Assembly: GCF_001429545.1 (NCBI RefSeq)
Contig: NZ_LMSP01000046.1
Span: 219,082 to 283,081, forward strand
Direction: 5' to 3'
Source of the DNA: Paenibacillus sp. Soil787
Lineage (GTDB): Bacteria > Bacillota > Bacilli > Paenibacillales > NBRC-103111
Length of the DNA stretch: 64,000 nt
The translations under genes and the position numbers were made by a program. Positions 8,771-17,459 of this stretch are shown piece by piece. A model generated the notes under the pieces. That model had not been told where the DNA came from, searched no databases, and saw only the letters and a list, made by a program, of their open reading frames with translations. The first letter of the stretch is position 1; every line of letters begins with the position of its first letter.

Positions 8771-9244
8771 ATGGCTAACAACAAGAAGAAGAACTTGACA
8801 ATGACGCAGCAAGAATATCAGAAATTAGCGAAGAGGCAAGAGCCAAAAAGACCTGTTCTAATAAATTGCTTGCGAGCCTTTCTCGTTGGAGGGATAATCT
8901 GTTTAATCGGTGAATGTTTCATGGAGATGTTCGTTAATTGGTTTGGTTTTACCGAAAAAACGGCAGGCAATCCAACGGTTGCCGTGATGATTATCATATC
9001 CGTCATCCTGACGAGCTTTGGTGTATACGATAAAATCGCCCAATGGGCCGGAGCGGGTAGCGCCGTTCCTGTAACTGGATTCGCAAATTCGCTATGCTCA
9101 GCGGCTATTGAGCACCGGGCGGAAGGGCTCGTGCTTGGGGTAGGCGGTAATATGTTCAAGTTAGCTGGCTCCGTCATTGTATTCGGAACAGTCGCTGCCT
9201 TCTTAGTCGGTATCGTACATCTTATCATCTCGGGTGGGGGTTGA
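8771..9244 (+). CDS. spoVAC: Stage V sporulation protein AC
   Basis: Membrane component of the spore dipicolinic-acid channel, about 157 residues. A basic N-terminus (MANNKKKNLTMTQQEYQKLA) is followed by four to five hydrophobic segments with the SpoVA signature FGVYDKIAQWAGAGSAVPVT (about 81-100) and GVGGNMFKLAGSVI. GCAGGAGGG (8757-8765) precedes the ATG. It is the first intact gene of a spoVAC-spoVAD-spoVAE set, the minimal module that imports DPA during sporulation and releases it in germination. Transcription by sigma G in the forespore is expected from the family; I could not define that promoter. Confidence 0.95.
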   Translation: MANNKKKNLTMTQQEYQKLAKRQEPKRPVLINCLRAFLVGGIICLIGECFMEMFVNWFGFTEKTAGNPTVAVMIIISVILTSFGVYDKIAQWAGAGSAVPVTGFANSLCSAAIEHRAEGLVLGVGGNMFKLAGSVIVFGTVAAFLVGIVHLIISGGG

Positions 9245-9248
9245 CCTT

Positions 9249-10268
9249 ATGCTGAAGGGACATCAAAGCTGGGTCTTTGAGAATCGCCCCGTGATAGTAT
9301 CAACGGGGACGGTGGTAGGACCTGATGAAGGACAGGGGCCGATTAGTGAAGATTTCGATATCGTTCACGGTGATTTGACCGTTGGTCAGAAAACGTGGGA
9401 AAAAGCCGAAAAGGCGCTGCTAGAGGAAGCTGCGCAGCGAGCACTTGATAAGGCCGGGCTGGTGAGCGGCAGCATACAGTTCTATATTGGAGGCGATCTG
9501 ATGAATCAGATCATCTCCAATACCTTCGCTGTTCGTACGCTGAATATGCCGTTTCTCGGCATATTCGGCGCTTGCTCCACATCGATGGAAGGGCTCGCGC
9601 TAGCCGCGCAGCTGGTGAATTCGGGAGCCGCCAACTACGTGATGGCCGGTACCTGCAGCCATAACTGTACGGCGGAGAAGCAGTTCCGTTACCCGACGGA
9701 ATATGGATCGCAGAAGCCACCGACAGCTCAATACACAGTCACCGGCGCTGGGGTGGCTGTGCTTGGCAAGACCGGTGACGGTCCCGTCGTTACCTCGGCC
9801 ACAATCGGGCGGGTCGTCGATATGGGCATCACCGATCCGTTTAATATGGGTGCTGCGATGGCGCCGGCAGCGGTAGACACCATTCAAACTCACTTCCGAG
9901 AATTGAATATTGAGCCTAGTTACTACGATCTAATTGTCACCGGTGATTTGGCAACAGTGGGTGTTAACATTGCGCGCGAACTATTCCATAAGCACAAGTT
10001 TCCAATTGATCAAACGACATATGACGACTGTGGCTTGATCATTTATGATCGCGAGAAGCAGGCTGTCCAATCGGGAGGAAGCGGTTGTGGCTGCTCGGCC
10101 ACCGTCACTTATGCTCATCTCCTTAAGCGCATAAAGAGTGGCGAATTGAAGCGAATCCTAGTTGTGGCGACTGGAGCTTTGCTCTCACCGCTTTCTTTTC
10201 AACAAGGGGAAAGCATTCCTTGCATTGCACATGCTGTTTCAATTGAGTCTGGAGGGTTGTACGCATGA
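9249..10268 (+). CDS. spoVAD: Stage V sporulation protein AD (thiolase-fold DPA-binding protein)
   Basis: Soluble SpoVA component that binds dipicolinic acid, about 339 residues, with a thiolase/KAS-like fold: GIFGACSTSMEGLALAA carries the thiolase-like cysteine block, and GSGCGCSATVTYAHLL the family C-terminal glycine/cysteine loop. ATG at 9249 is preferred because GGTGGGGG (9233-9240) lies 8 bases upstream; GTG at 9234 is inside that ribosome site. The preceding spoVAC stop is at 9244 and the following spoVAE overlaps its stop by ATGA, so the three are translationally coupled. Confidence 0.95.
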   Translation: MLKGHQSWVFENRPVIVSTGTVVGPDEGQGPISEDFDIVHGDLTVGQKTWEKAEKALLEEAAQRALDKAGLVSGSIQFYIGGDLMNQIISNTFAVRTLNMPFLGIFGACSTSMEGLALAAQLVNSGAANYVMAGTCSHNCTAEKQFRYPTEYGSQKPPTAQYTVTGAGVAVLGKTGDGPVVTSATIGRVVDMGITDPFNMGAAMAPAAVDTIQTHFRELNIEPSYYDLIVTGDLATVGVNIARELFHKHKFPIDQTTYDDCGLIIYDREKQAVQSGGSGCGCSATVTYAHLLKRIKSGELKRILVVATGALLSPLSFQQGESIPCIAHAVSIESGGLYA

Positions 10269-10615
10269 ACTTTTTTTGGGCTTTTCTGATTGGCGGAGCC
10301 ATCTGTGTATTGGGCCAACTTTTGATGGATGTAGGCAAGCTGACGCCCGCTCATACCATGAGCACGCTTGTCGTGCTGGGAGCTATAGCAGACGGCTGTA
10401 ATTTGTATGATCCGTTCATTGAATTTGCCGGTGCTGGTGCAACCGTTCCGATTACCAGCTTCGGCAATGCCTTGGTACATGGTGCGTTAGAAGAACTTCA
10501 TAAGGACGGGTATATAGGGATCATCACCGGTATTTTTAAAGTGACCAGCGCGGGCATATCCGCGGCGATCATTTTCTCCTTCATAGCTGCCGTATTTGTC
10601 AAACCCAAAGGATAA
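10265..10615 (+). CDS. spoVAE: Stage V sporulation protein AE (SpoVAEb type)
   Basis: Small integral membrane protein of 116 residues. Helices are FFWAFLIGGAICVLGQLLMD, a middle pair around YDPFIEFAGAGATVP (the SpoVAC/SpoVAE signature) and a final AAIIFSFIAAVFV. Its ATG overlaps the spoVAD stop (ATGA at 10265), giving tight coupling. It forms the DPA channel with SpoVAC. It is followed by an untranslated stretch and a hairpin terminator near 10705-10749. Confidence 0.93.
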   Translation: MNFFWAFLIGGAICVLGQLLMDVGKLTPAHTMSTLVVLGAIADGCNLYDPFIEFAGAGATVPITSFGNALVHGALEELHKDGYIGIITGIFKVTSAGISAAIIFSFIAAVFVKPKG

Positions 10616-10702
10616 GATGAATGCATGCGCGATGGAATGTCTTAAATCTATTTTGGAAGTTATGCCTCTCTTCCCTTCCCTTAACAGAAAGACCCAACAT
10701 TA

Positions 10703-10749
10703 AGTTGTTAAAAGATGGTTCCTATTCCTCGGGGATCATCTTTTTTAAT
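10703..10749 (+). terminator. Terminator after spoVAE
   Basis: Imperfect stem AAAGATGGTTCC / GGGGATCATCTTT followed by TTTTT. Confidence 0.7.
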
Positions 10750-10870
10750 TTCTAATAACAGCATTAACCCTAATCATAAAACAGGCTTTTACTATCTGAC
10801 AATTGTCCATGCAATTCAAATGCCATTGAAATACAATAAACCATCTGATAGCAGAAGGGAGCGAGATGGA

Positions 10871-10981
10871 ATGGGTTATGCTGCAGGAGGTTGTTATACT
10901 GGTGGTTTGGGTACTAGTACGGCTGTTGTCTTGGTTCTCTTTATTCTTTTGGTTATTATTACCAGTACATTTGTATGGTAA
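10871..10981 (+). CDS. YjcZ-family sporulation mini-protein
   Basis: 36 residues: glycine-rich start (MGYAAGGCYTGGLG) then one membrane helix (AVVLVLFILLVIITSTFVW). This Gly-Tyr-rich head plus single helix is the YjcZ/YrhC-like mini-protein pattern of Bacillales spores. GGGAG at 10858-10862 lies before the ATG at 10871. A near-identical paralogue lies at 11336-11437, with one gene between. Confidence 0.72.
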   Translation: MGYAAGGCYTGGLGTSTAVVLVLFILLVIITSTFVW

Positions 10982-11031
10982 TTCACAACACACCTCAAGC
11001 TTAGAGAATGCACCAATTGGAGGTTACAGGA

Positions 11032-11298
11032 ATGTCTATCGACAATAATCGGCTAAAATCCCTTAAGGGCAAACATGTTTATGTTATGACACGCCAAGGG
11101 CAAATTTTAGAAGGAATTTTGGATAAGAGCACGCGTGACAAAATCTATCTTCGTTCAAATGCCAATTCCGTAAGCACAAGTGCATTTATACCGTTCAGCC
11201 CATTCTTTAACCCCGTCACTCCACTTGTTCTTTTTGATTTGTTGGCCATTGAGGAGTCTCCATTTTTCTTCCGTAGGTCTCCGTTTTTCTTTTGGTAG
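11032..11298 (+). CDS. Small protein of 88 residues with LSm-like N-terminus
   Basis: The N-terminal half (LKGKHVYVMTRQGQILEGIL then KIYLRS) has the strand pattern of small SH3/LSm-type folds: charged turn, GxxVYVxxxxGxxxxG. The C-terminal half is proline- and phenylalanine-rich and ends FFFRRSPFFFW. ATTGGAGG (11017-11024) precedes the ATG at 11032. It lies between two YjcZ-type mini-protein genes, so a spore-surface or membrane role is an inference. The family is not recognised with certainty. Confidence 0.6.
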   Translation: MSIDNNRLKSLKGKHVYVMTRQGQILEGILDKSTRDKIYLRSNANSVSTSAFIPFSPFFNPVTPLVLFDLLAIEESPFFFRRSPFFFW

Positions 11299-11335
11299 TA
11301 CCTAATCTGAATCACTTGAAAGGAGTGACTACTTT

Positions 11336-11437
11336 ATGGGATATGCAGCAGGAGCAGGATATGGTGGTAGTAGTGCAGCAGCAGTGTTGGTTCTCTTTAT
11401 TTTGTTGGTTATTATTACTATGACTTTTGTAATATGA
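11336..11437 (+). CDS. YjcZ-family sporulation mini-protein (second copy)
   Basis: 33 residues: MGYAAGAGYGGSSAA followed by the membrane helix VLVLFILLVIITMTFVI. GAAAGGAG (11319-11326) precedes the ATG. The helix is nearly identical to the copy at 10871, indicating local gene duplication. A terminator follows at 11464-11500. Confidence 0.75.
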   Translation: MGYAAGAGYGGSSAAAVLVLFILLVIITMTFVI

Positions 11438-11463
11438 TAGGCAGCTATAGAATATATTAATTT

Positions 11464-11500
11464 GAGATCCACAGCAGGTTGCTGTGGGTCTCTTTCTTTG
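11464..11500 (+). terminator. Terminator after the mini-protein genes
   Basis: Stem GAGATCCACAGC / GCTGTGGGTCTC followed by TTTCTTTG. Confidence 0.88.
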
Positions 11501-11669
11501 TACTCTCGGTCACTGCTATGGATGGTTAAATTTAACAAATAAATTTAGAGGATTTACAAGTATACGGACGAAAAACTTTACTGTAAACTAGATTTACGCT
11601 CATTTTCCTATCATTTTTGAAGAATACGGACTTATGGAAGTATTTTCACCATAAATGGCAACAAAAACG

Positions 11670-11787
11670 CAGCGAATGCTTAAGTCGTAAACTTTCCAAA
11701 ACTCAGCTTACGCTTACGACGTAAGTTTTCTTACGAAAACTCAGTAACGCTTTCGAAGAAAGTTTTGCTGAGCAAAACTCTAAGGAG
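11670..11787 (+). repeat. Leader repeat copy A: about 40-bp units ending in an inverted repeat beside the ribosome site
   Basis: Units of the form (G)CTTACG-(A)CGTAAGTTTTC-TTACGAAAACTC, then CTTTCGAAGAAAGTTTTGCT-GAGCAAAACTCTAAGGAGG. The last arm pair AGTTTTGCT / AGCAAAACT directly abuts the AAGGAGG used by the MoxR gene at 11796. Related copies lie at 26891-27032 and 40350-40450. The remaining intergenic stretch from 11500 holds nothing else I can name. Confidence 0.7.
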
Positions 11788-11795
11788 GATCACAC

Positions 11796-12755
11796 ATGGA
11801 AACTGCCACCCATCATCATGTAGAAGTTCTAGCTAGGTTGAAAGCGAATTTAGAATCATGCATTCTTGGCAAGAGCTCTGAGATTGAATTGCTGCTAACT
11901 GCGATGCTGGCCGGTGGGCATGTGTTGCTTGAAGATGTGCCGGGTACAGGCAAGACAGTACTGATTAAAGCACTTGCTCGATCCATAGATGGACAATTTC
12001 GCCGCATTCAATGTAATCCGGACTTATTACCTTCCGATATAACAGGTGTTTCTATATATCATCCCAAAGAAGAGAAGTTCCTGTTCCGTTCAGGACCGAT
12101 TATGACGAATATTTTGCTTGTCGATGAAATTAATCGGGCAACAACCAAAACACAGTCAGCTTTGCTGGAAGCAATGGAAGAACAACATATCACCGTTGAT
12201 GGTGATATACACGAGCTTCCTTCACCATTTATGATGCTGGCGACGCAGAACCCGATTGACTTCGAAGGCACATATATTTTGCCTGAAGCGCAGCTTGATC
12301 GATTCATGATGAAGCTTAGATTAGGTTATCCGAGTGAAGCTGCCGAGAAGAAAATGATCACATCCCAGAGCAAAGTGCATCCGATGGAAGCTCTGCAAGC
12401 GATTATGGATATGTCTCAGGTACTAGCCATCCAGGAACAGGTTCGTCTTGTCCACTTAGATGAAGCAGTAGCCGATTACTTAGTGACCATTACAAGAAAA
12501 ACACGTGAACATCAGGCCGTATTCCTCGGAGCCAGTCCAAGGGCAACGCTTTCCTTGGTTTTAGCTTCCAAATCTTTTGCGTTCCTCCATGGAAGAGACT
12601 ATGTGATTCCTGATGATATTAAATACCTTGCTCCTTATGTTCTCGGTCATCGAATGATTCTTCATTCCGAAGCCCGTATGGACGGAGCCACGGTTTCCTC
12701 AGTTCTCGGCGCGATTTTCGAACAAGTACGCGTGCCGGTACGATTGGAGAAGTGA
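11796..12755 (+). CDS. MoxR-family AAA+ ATPase
   Basis: ATPase of 319 residues. Walker A is EDVPGTGKT (46-54), Walker B ILLVDEINRA (about 107-116), and sensor 1 MMLATQNPIDFEGTY follows, so the ATP-binding site is intact. MoxR proteins act as chaperones that mature or assemble partners, and here the partners are encoded next: a DUF58 protein 4 bases later, then a membrane transglutaminase. CTAAGGAGG (11781-11789) precedes the ATG at 11796. The upstream region carries the leader repeat described separately. The client complex is unknown. Confidence 0.93.
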   Translation: METATHHHVEVLARLKANLESCILGKSSEIELLLTAMLAGGHVLLEDVPGTGKTVLIKALARSIDGQFRRIQCNPDLLPSDITGVSIYHPKEEKFLFRSGPIMTNILLVDEINRATTKTQSALLEAMEEQHITVDGDIHELPSPFMMLATQNPIDFEGTYILPEAQLDRFMMKLRLGYPSEAAEKKMITSQSKVHPMEALQAIMDMSQVLAIQEQVRLVHLDEAVADYLVTITRKTREHQAVFLGASPRATLSLVLASKSFAFLHGRDYVIPDDIKYLAPYVLGHRMILHSEARMDGATVSSVLGAIFEQVRVPVRLEK

Positions 12756-12759
12756 GCCT

Positions 12760-14046
12760 ATGAATCGACCGGTATTCAAACGATTCGGGGAGCTTCCCCG
12801 GTTTCCGGCAGCTTTATGGCTTCTTATTTCTTGTTTCACAGCTAGTTTATTGTTCCTGTTGTTTCAAGGTGGGAAGCTGGCCTCTATGCTTTTTATCATT
12901 ATCACATTATTGTCGGCCTATTTACTCTCTGGCAACTGGAGTGGAATCAAACGTGCGCAAGGTTCACGCAAGCTTGCAAATATAGGGCAAGAAACTCAAA
13001 TAGAAGCCGGGCAATCGTTGCAGATCGGTATTGGCGTGCAGATTCCGGGATTCTGGCCCATTCCCTATATGATGATTAAAGATCAGCTTATTCGACAGAA
13101 TGGGGAAGAGACCATTTTCGAAGGCTCCATTGTTCCGGATTGGAAACGTAGAGGTGAGTTACTTTACAGTACACCACCATTAAGAAGAGGGTATTATCGC
13201 TTTGGAGCAACGGAGTGCCTAACCGAGGATGTTTTTGGTTTCTTCCAGCATAAGGGACGTTTGGAGCTTCAGCAGCCTATTACTGTGTATCCACAAACGG
13301 TAGCTATTCGGGAATGGGCGCAATTTCATCAAATGCTGAAAGGCATGCAGCATCATTCCACAACGACGCGAGCACATCGTGAAACGACGCAAATTAATGG
13401 TGTCCGTGAATATATTTATGGGGACCGCTTATCACGAATACATTGGAATGCTACGGCGAAGACAGGTACATGGAAATCCAAAGAATTCGAGCGAGAATCC
13501 CTGCCCAAGACGATTATTTTATTGGATCGGAGTGCCCGTGCCTATCGGGATTCTGCTGAATTTGAACTGGCGGTATCTGTTGCAGCTTCCTTATTCCGTT
13601 ACGGAGCGAGTCGTGACTTAGCGCTTGGATTACTCTCGATTGGGAAGGAATCTTCTTATTTTGAGCCGAAGCAAAGTCAGAATCATCATAAGCAAATCAT
13701 TCAGCATTTGGTCGGAGTAGAGGCAGATGGTTATCACTCCCTTCACCAAATCATCAAGGAACGCTCGCGGGAATGGCCAGCAGGCTGCTTCTTTGTACTT
13801 ATTTCTCCGCAAAAGGGCTCAGCGATGATTCAGGTGATTCATCACCTGGAACATCTTCAGATGAATCCATGCCATATCTGGGTTCATACGAAGTCCAACC
13901 ATGCATTCAAACCGCAAGGTGCGGACATGGAAGGTAATCAAGAGGATTGGATAAAGGCGATTCGCTCACAAGGTTATATGGGTTATGAGGTTAGTCAGTT
14001 GACGGACTTGCCTAACCTGTTGGGAGGGGCGAAACGTTATGCCTAA
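12760..14046 (+). CDS. DUF58 domain protein
   Basis: 428 residues. Two N-terminal membrane helices (about 18-60; LWLLISCFTASLLFLLF) precede a soluble region whose centre has the DUF58 signature GVREYIYGDRLSRIHWNATA then KSKEFERE, followed by a von Willebrand-like ILLDRSARAY stretch. It begins 4 bases after the MoxR gene and overlaps the transglutaminase gene by 8 bases, so the three are coupled. DUF58 proteins usually accompany MoxR ATPases and TgpA-like transglutaminases; the shared function is not established. Confidence 0.92.
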   Translation: MNRPVFKRFGELPRFPAALWLLISCFTASLLFLLFQGGKLASMLFIIITLLSAYLLSGNWSGIKRAQGSRKLANIGQETQIEAGQSLQIGIGVQIPGFWPIPYMMIKDQLIRQNGEETIFEGSIVPDWKRRGELLYSTPPLRRGYYRFGATECLTEDVFGFFQHKGRLELQQPITVYPQTVAIREWAQFHQMLKGMQHHSTTTRAHRETTQINGVREYIYGDRLSRIHWNATAKTGTWKSKEFERESLPKTIILLDRSARAYRDSAEFELAVSVAASLFRYGASRDLALGLLSIGKESSYFEPKQSQNHHKQIIQHLVGVEADGYHSLHQIIKERSREWPAGCFFVLISPQKGSAMIQVIHHLEHLQMNPCHIWVHTKSNHAFKPQGADMEGNQEDWIKAIRSQGYMGYEVSQLTDLPNLLGGAKRYA

Positions 14047-16273
14047 CGTATTATGGAAAAGGATTTTACTGACAGATTGGTCACAGCGTGTCACCGCAAT
14101 TCTTACTGGTATTTACCTTTATCAATTTGTCATCTGGATCATGAAAGAGGATGGGCTATGGTTGCCAGAAACGGTCGCGTTTGTGACAGGAAGCCTCTTC
14201 ATTGTAGCGGTTACATACCTTATACCGAACTTGCATCGCAGCTGGCGTTCCTTGATTCAATTCGGTTTGATAATATGGCTGCACGGCATTGGTATGAACT
14301 ATCATTTTGTGGCGATTAAAGTGACAGGATGGCAAGCTGCGGTGAAATGGATTGCACTGAATGCAGGGCAGTTGGAACCGTACATTTGGTTTAGTTTAAC
14401 TGCATGGATTACTTATTTATTTGCGATGTGGTCTATCCAATCGAGAATGCGTGTATTTGTCCTTATTTTTGTCAGTATTTTATTTTTTGCTATTCGTGAT
14501 TCGTTCAGTGTGATCTTTTTGTGGCCGCAAGTTGCTATGGTCATATTTTGCGGATTCTCACTGTTGATGGTGCAGCATTTTAGTCAACTGAAGAGGCGGG
14601 CACCGGTCATTTGGGAAACGATTACGGATTACCCGTCAACCCTTGTTGTTCCCGTTCTGTTGATTGTCGGTATCACTTTTCTAGTTGGTCTACTAGCCCC
14701 AACTGTGAATCCGATATTAACGGATCCCTACACTGCTTGGAAAGTAAGCCATGGTGAAGCTATTCCTCTACTTGGTAAAGGAGTCAGCGTCACGTCATCT
14801 TCAAACGCTGATGCTTCTTCCGGCTATAGTCGGGATGACAGCCGGCTCGGCGGCGGTTTTCGTTATGATTATACGCCGGTTATGACCGTTGAAACGAGCA
14901 AGAGGACCTATTTCCGAGGTGAAACGAGATCGCTTTATAACGGAAAAGGCTGGGAGCTTAGCCCGATGGAGCGTAAATTGCCAGTCAATCGAGTGAATGG
15001 CAATCCGCTGCCGCTAGATCCGCGATTTGATCTGTCGCTTTTGAAAACCAAAGAAGTGACACAAACGATTGTCATGGATAGGGAGGAAGTTTTTCCCGTT
15101 TTATTCGGGGGATTCGCCATCCAGAAGATTGTTGAAGTGAATAAAGGCGAAAACCCGTTTCAACGTCTAATATGGTCTCCGCGCCAGTCTGAACTGCGTT
15201 ATGTAGGAAGAAATAATTATCCTAAAGATTACACAATCGTTACCCAGGAACCTATCCTGGAAGAAGCGTTATTGCGAAAAGTCAAATCAGACTATACGAA
15301 TCAACTGGAATGGGCGGAGTATCTTCAAGTACCTGCCGACCTTCCGGAACGAGTGAAGCAGCTGGCTGTAGAAATTACCAAGGCAGCGACGAACCCTTAT
15401 GACAAAGCGAAAGCTATCGAGAAGTATTTATCCGATCATTATCCATATACGAATAATCCAGATGAAAGCAAGGGCAAGAGCAAGGATTTCGTAGACCGTT
15501 TCTTATTTGAAGTGAAGCAAGGGTATTGTGATTATTACTCATCGTCTATGGCAGTACTCGCCCGTTCTATTGGTCTTCCAACTCGTTGGGTGAAAGGTTA
15601 TTCTTCAGGTACTTCACCGATACCAGCGGAAATTAGGGATTTAGGGATTTTGAGTCAACTGGGTTCTGAAACCGATGTGAATGGCGCAGGTACCTATACC
15701 GTTAGAAATTCAGACGCGCACTCTTGGGTTGAAGTGTATTTTGAAGGTTTTGGTTGGATCCCTTTTGAACCGACCTCAGGGTTCAAACTGCCGACTGTGT
15801 TCCCTGAGCAAACACCGCCACCTGTTGACCTATCAACGGGAAGTGACCCTGTTGCTTTGCCTGACGAAACGAAAGCAGCTCCGAGCTTTACTTGGTTGTG
15901 GTTGACATTAAGTGGTATAGCAGCTGCTGCGCTAATTGCAGTAGTTCTATTCTTTATCTTGAAAAGCGACTACCGGAGAGCATGGCGAACCCGCAGGAAG
16001 AAAAAGCAAGCCGTTAATTTTAATCAGAAAATCATCGTTGAATTCGAAAAACTGCTGCGGCTAAGCCGTCGCAAGGGTTACACGAGACATGAGCATGAAA
16101 CCGTGCGGGAAGCGACGACAAGGTGGTCGAACCAAAGCAAGTGGATGAAAAAAGAGCTGGAAACAGTGCTCGAATTGTTTGAGCGCGCGAAGTACAGTCA
16201 GCAGAATTCCACTGAAGTCGACTACCAGACCGTTAGTCAATCTATTATTCGATTAAAAGAACAAATGAAATAG
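14039..16273 (+). CDS. TgpA-like membrane transglutaminase (DUF3488/DUF4129)
   Basis: 744 residues. The N-terminal ~240 residues are a run of about six membrane helices (DUF3488). A periplasm-side transglutaminase core follows with the catalytic triad visible: C497 in QGYCDYYSS, H561 in NSDAHSWVE and an aspartate-containing FEPTSGF after it. A further helix (about 625-650) leads to a basic cytoplasmic DUF4129-like tail. The ATG at 14039 overlaps the end of the DUF58 gene. It probably cross-links or cleaves cell-envelope proteins; substrates are unknown. It completes the MoxR/DUF58/transglutaminase operon. Confidence 0.92.
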   Translation: MPNVLWKRILLTDWSQRVTAILTGIYLYQFVIWIMKEDGLWLPETVAFVTGSLFIVAVTYLIPNLHRSWRSLIQFGLIIWLHGIGMNYHFVAIKVTGWQAAVKWIALNAGQLEPYIWFSLTAWITYLFAMWSIQSRMRVFVLIFVSILFFAIRDSFSVIFLWPQVAMVIFCGFSLLMVQHFSQLKRRAPVIWETITDYPSTLVVPVLLIVGITFLVGLLAPTVNPILTDPYTAWKVSHGEAIPLLGKGVSVTSSSNADASSGYSRDDSRLGGGFRYDYTPVMTVETSKRTYFRGETRSLYNGKGWELSPMERKLPVNRVNGNPLPLDPRFDLSLLKTKEVTQTIVMDREEVFPVLFGGFAIQKIVEVNKGENPFQRLIWSPRQSELRYVGRNNYPKDYTIVTQEPILEEALLRKVKSDYTNQLEWAEYLQVPADLPERVKQLAVEITKAATNPYDKAKAIEKYLSDHYPYTNNPDESKGKSKDFVDRFLFEVKQGYCDYYSSSMAVLARSIGLPTRWVKGYSSGTSPIPAEIRDLGILSQLGSETDVNGAGTYTVRNSDAHSWVEVYFEGFGWIPFEPTSGFKLPTVFPEQTPPPVDLSTGSDPVALPDETKAAPSFTWLWLTLSGIAAAALIAVVLFFILKSDYRRAWRTRRKKKQAVNFNQKIIVEFEKLLRLSRRKGYTRHEHETVREATTRWSNQSKWMKKELETVLELFERAKYSQQNSTEVDYQTVSQSIIRLKEQMK

Positions 16274-16313
16274 GACAAAGAAGCCACTCACCTTTCGAGG
16301 GGGTGGTTTTCCT

Positions 16314-16838
16314 ATGAGAGGAGAGGCGTATGGGCCCAAATACTGGACGTTTATTAGCGAAGAATTGCCTGCCTTAGCGCGATCATTTTTCCCGCTAGCT
16401 GAGGAAAGAGAATTGAATTATGTGGCAGGCTTGTCCATGGGTGGCTATGGCGCGATGAAGCTGGCACTTTCACATCCGGACCGGTTTGCAGCAGCGGCAA
16501 GCTTATCGGGGGCATTAGATATATCTTACAGAGCATTGAATTTCCCTGACGATTTCAAACTGATTTATGAAGATGTGTCCAAGATCAAAGGCAGCGAGAA
16601 TGATTTGTTTTATTTGGCAGAGCAGCTGTCAGGCGCGACTAGACAATCCCCTAAGCTCTATCAATGCTGCGGTACGGAAGACTTCCTTTATGAAGATAAT
16701 ATTCGATTCCGAGATTATTGCCGCGAATTGGGCTTGAATCTGACCTATGAAGAAGAGCAAGGCGAACATGAGTGGGGCTATTGGGATCGTAAAATTCAAA
16801 ACGTATTGAATTGGCTGCCGTTTCCAGCCCGTTCCTAG
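16314..16838 (+). pseudogene. 5'-truncated esterase D-like alpha/beta hydrolase
   Basis: The readable protein (174 residues) starts abruptly within the family: AYGPKYWTFISEELP normally lies about 90 residues in, after the LLHG strand, which is missing. The catalytic serine (GLSMGGYGAMKLA), aspartate (GTEDFLYE) and histidine (GEHEWGYW) are all present. Only 40 bases separate it from the preceding operon, so the 5' third has been deleted. GAGAGGAGAGG surrounds the apparent start. Without the first strands and oxyanion loop it is probably inactive; a true short variant is possible but less likely. Confidence 0.72.
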
Positions 16839-16861
16839 TGGGAAAATATGTTCTTTTCTTT

Positions 16862-16890
16862 TTGCAACAAATGGATCACTATGGTATAGT
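16862..16890 (+). promoter_or_regulatory. Sigma-A promoter for the yqeG operon
   Basis: TTGCAA (16862-16867), 17-base spacer, TATAGT (16885-16890), about 65 bases upstream of the yqeG start. It is the only promoter I see before the long yqeG-yqeH-aroE-yhbY-nadD-yqeK-rsfS run. Confidence 0.72.
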
Positions 16891-16956
16891 TTCACGTATA
16901 TAAAACGTAGTTCAAAGTCTCTCAGCTTTGCGAGGAAGCAGTTGGAGGTAATTTGT

Positions 16957-17451
16957 TTGCTGAAAAAGCTAGTGCCCAGACAATCTGTACATACGATCTA
17001 CGATATTGATGCCAATCACCTATGGGGATTTGGTGTTCGCGGTATTATAACAGATCTCGATAATACACTCGTAGGCGCACGAGATCCGCATGCGACTCCG
17101 GAGTTAATAGAGTGGCTGAATCGTTTGCAAAAAATGGGCTTCAAGGTCGTCATCGTGTCCAATAATAACCATGGACGGGTTTCGGCCTTTGCGGAGCCGC
17201 TTGGCATTCCATTCATTCACCGGGCTAAGAAACCAACGAACGTTTCATTCCACAGAGCCATGAAGCTGCTTGGTACGAATGCGAGACAAACAGCTGTCAT
17301 AGGTGATCAAATGTTAACAGACGTTCTTGGAGGCAATCGGATGGGGCTATACACGATCCTTGTACAACCCATTTCAATTAAGGATGAGGGTTTTTTCACG
17401 AAAATCAATCGCCGTATTGAGAAATGGGCTTTAGCAAGGATGAAGAAATAG
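16957..17451 (+). CDS. yqeG: YqeG-family HAD phosphatase
   Basis: HAD-superfamily phosphatase of about 164 residues. Motif I is GIITDLDNTLVGAR (two catalytic aspartates in DLDN), motif II VVIVSNN and motif III AVIGDQMLTDVLGGN. TTG at 16957 gives the standard MLKKLVPR start and follows GGAGGTAA (16944-16951); a longer TTG start at 16942 lies within the ribosome site. It heads a conserved Firmicute cluster. Family members are related to phosphatidylglycerophosphate phosphatases; the substrate here is not shown. Confidence 0.9.
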   Translation: MLKKLVPRQSVHTIYDIDANHLWGFGVRGIITDLDNTLVGARDPHATPELIEWLNRLQKMGFKVVIVSNNNHGRVSAFAEPLGIPFIHRAKKPTNVSFHRAMKLLGTNARQTAVIGDQMLTDVLGGNRMGLYTILVQPISIKDEGFFTKINRRIEKWALARMKK

Positions 17452-17459
17452 GAGGATTC

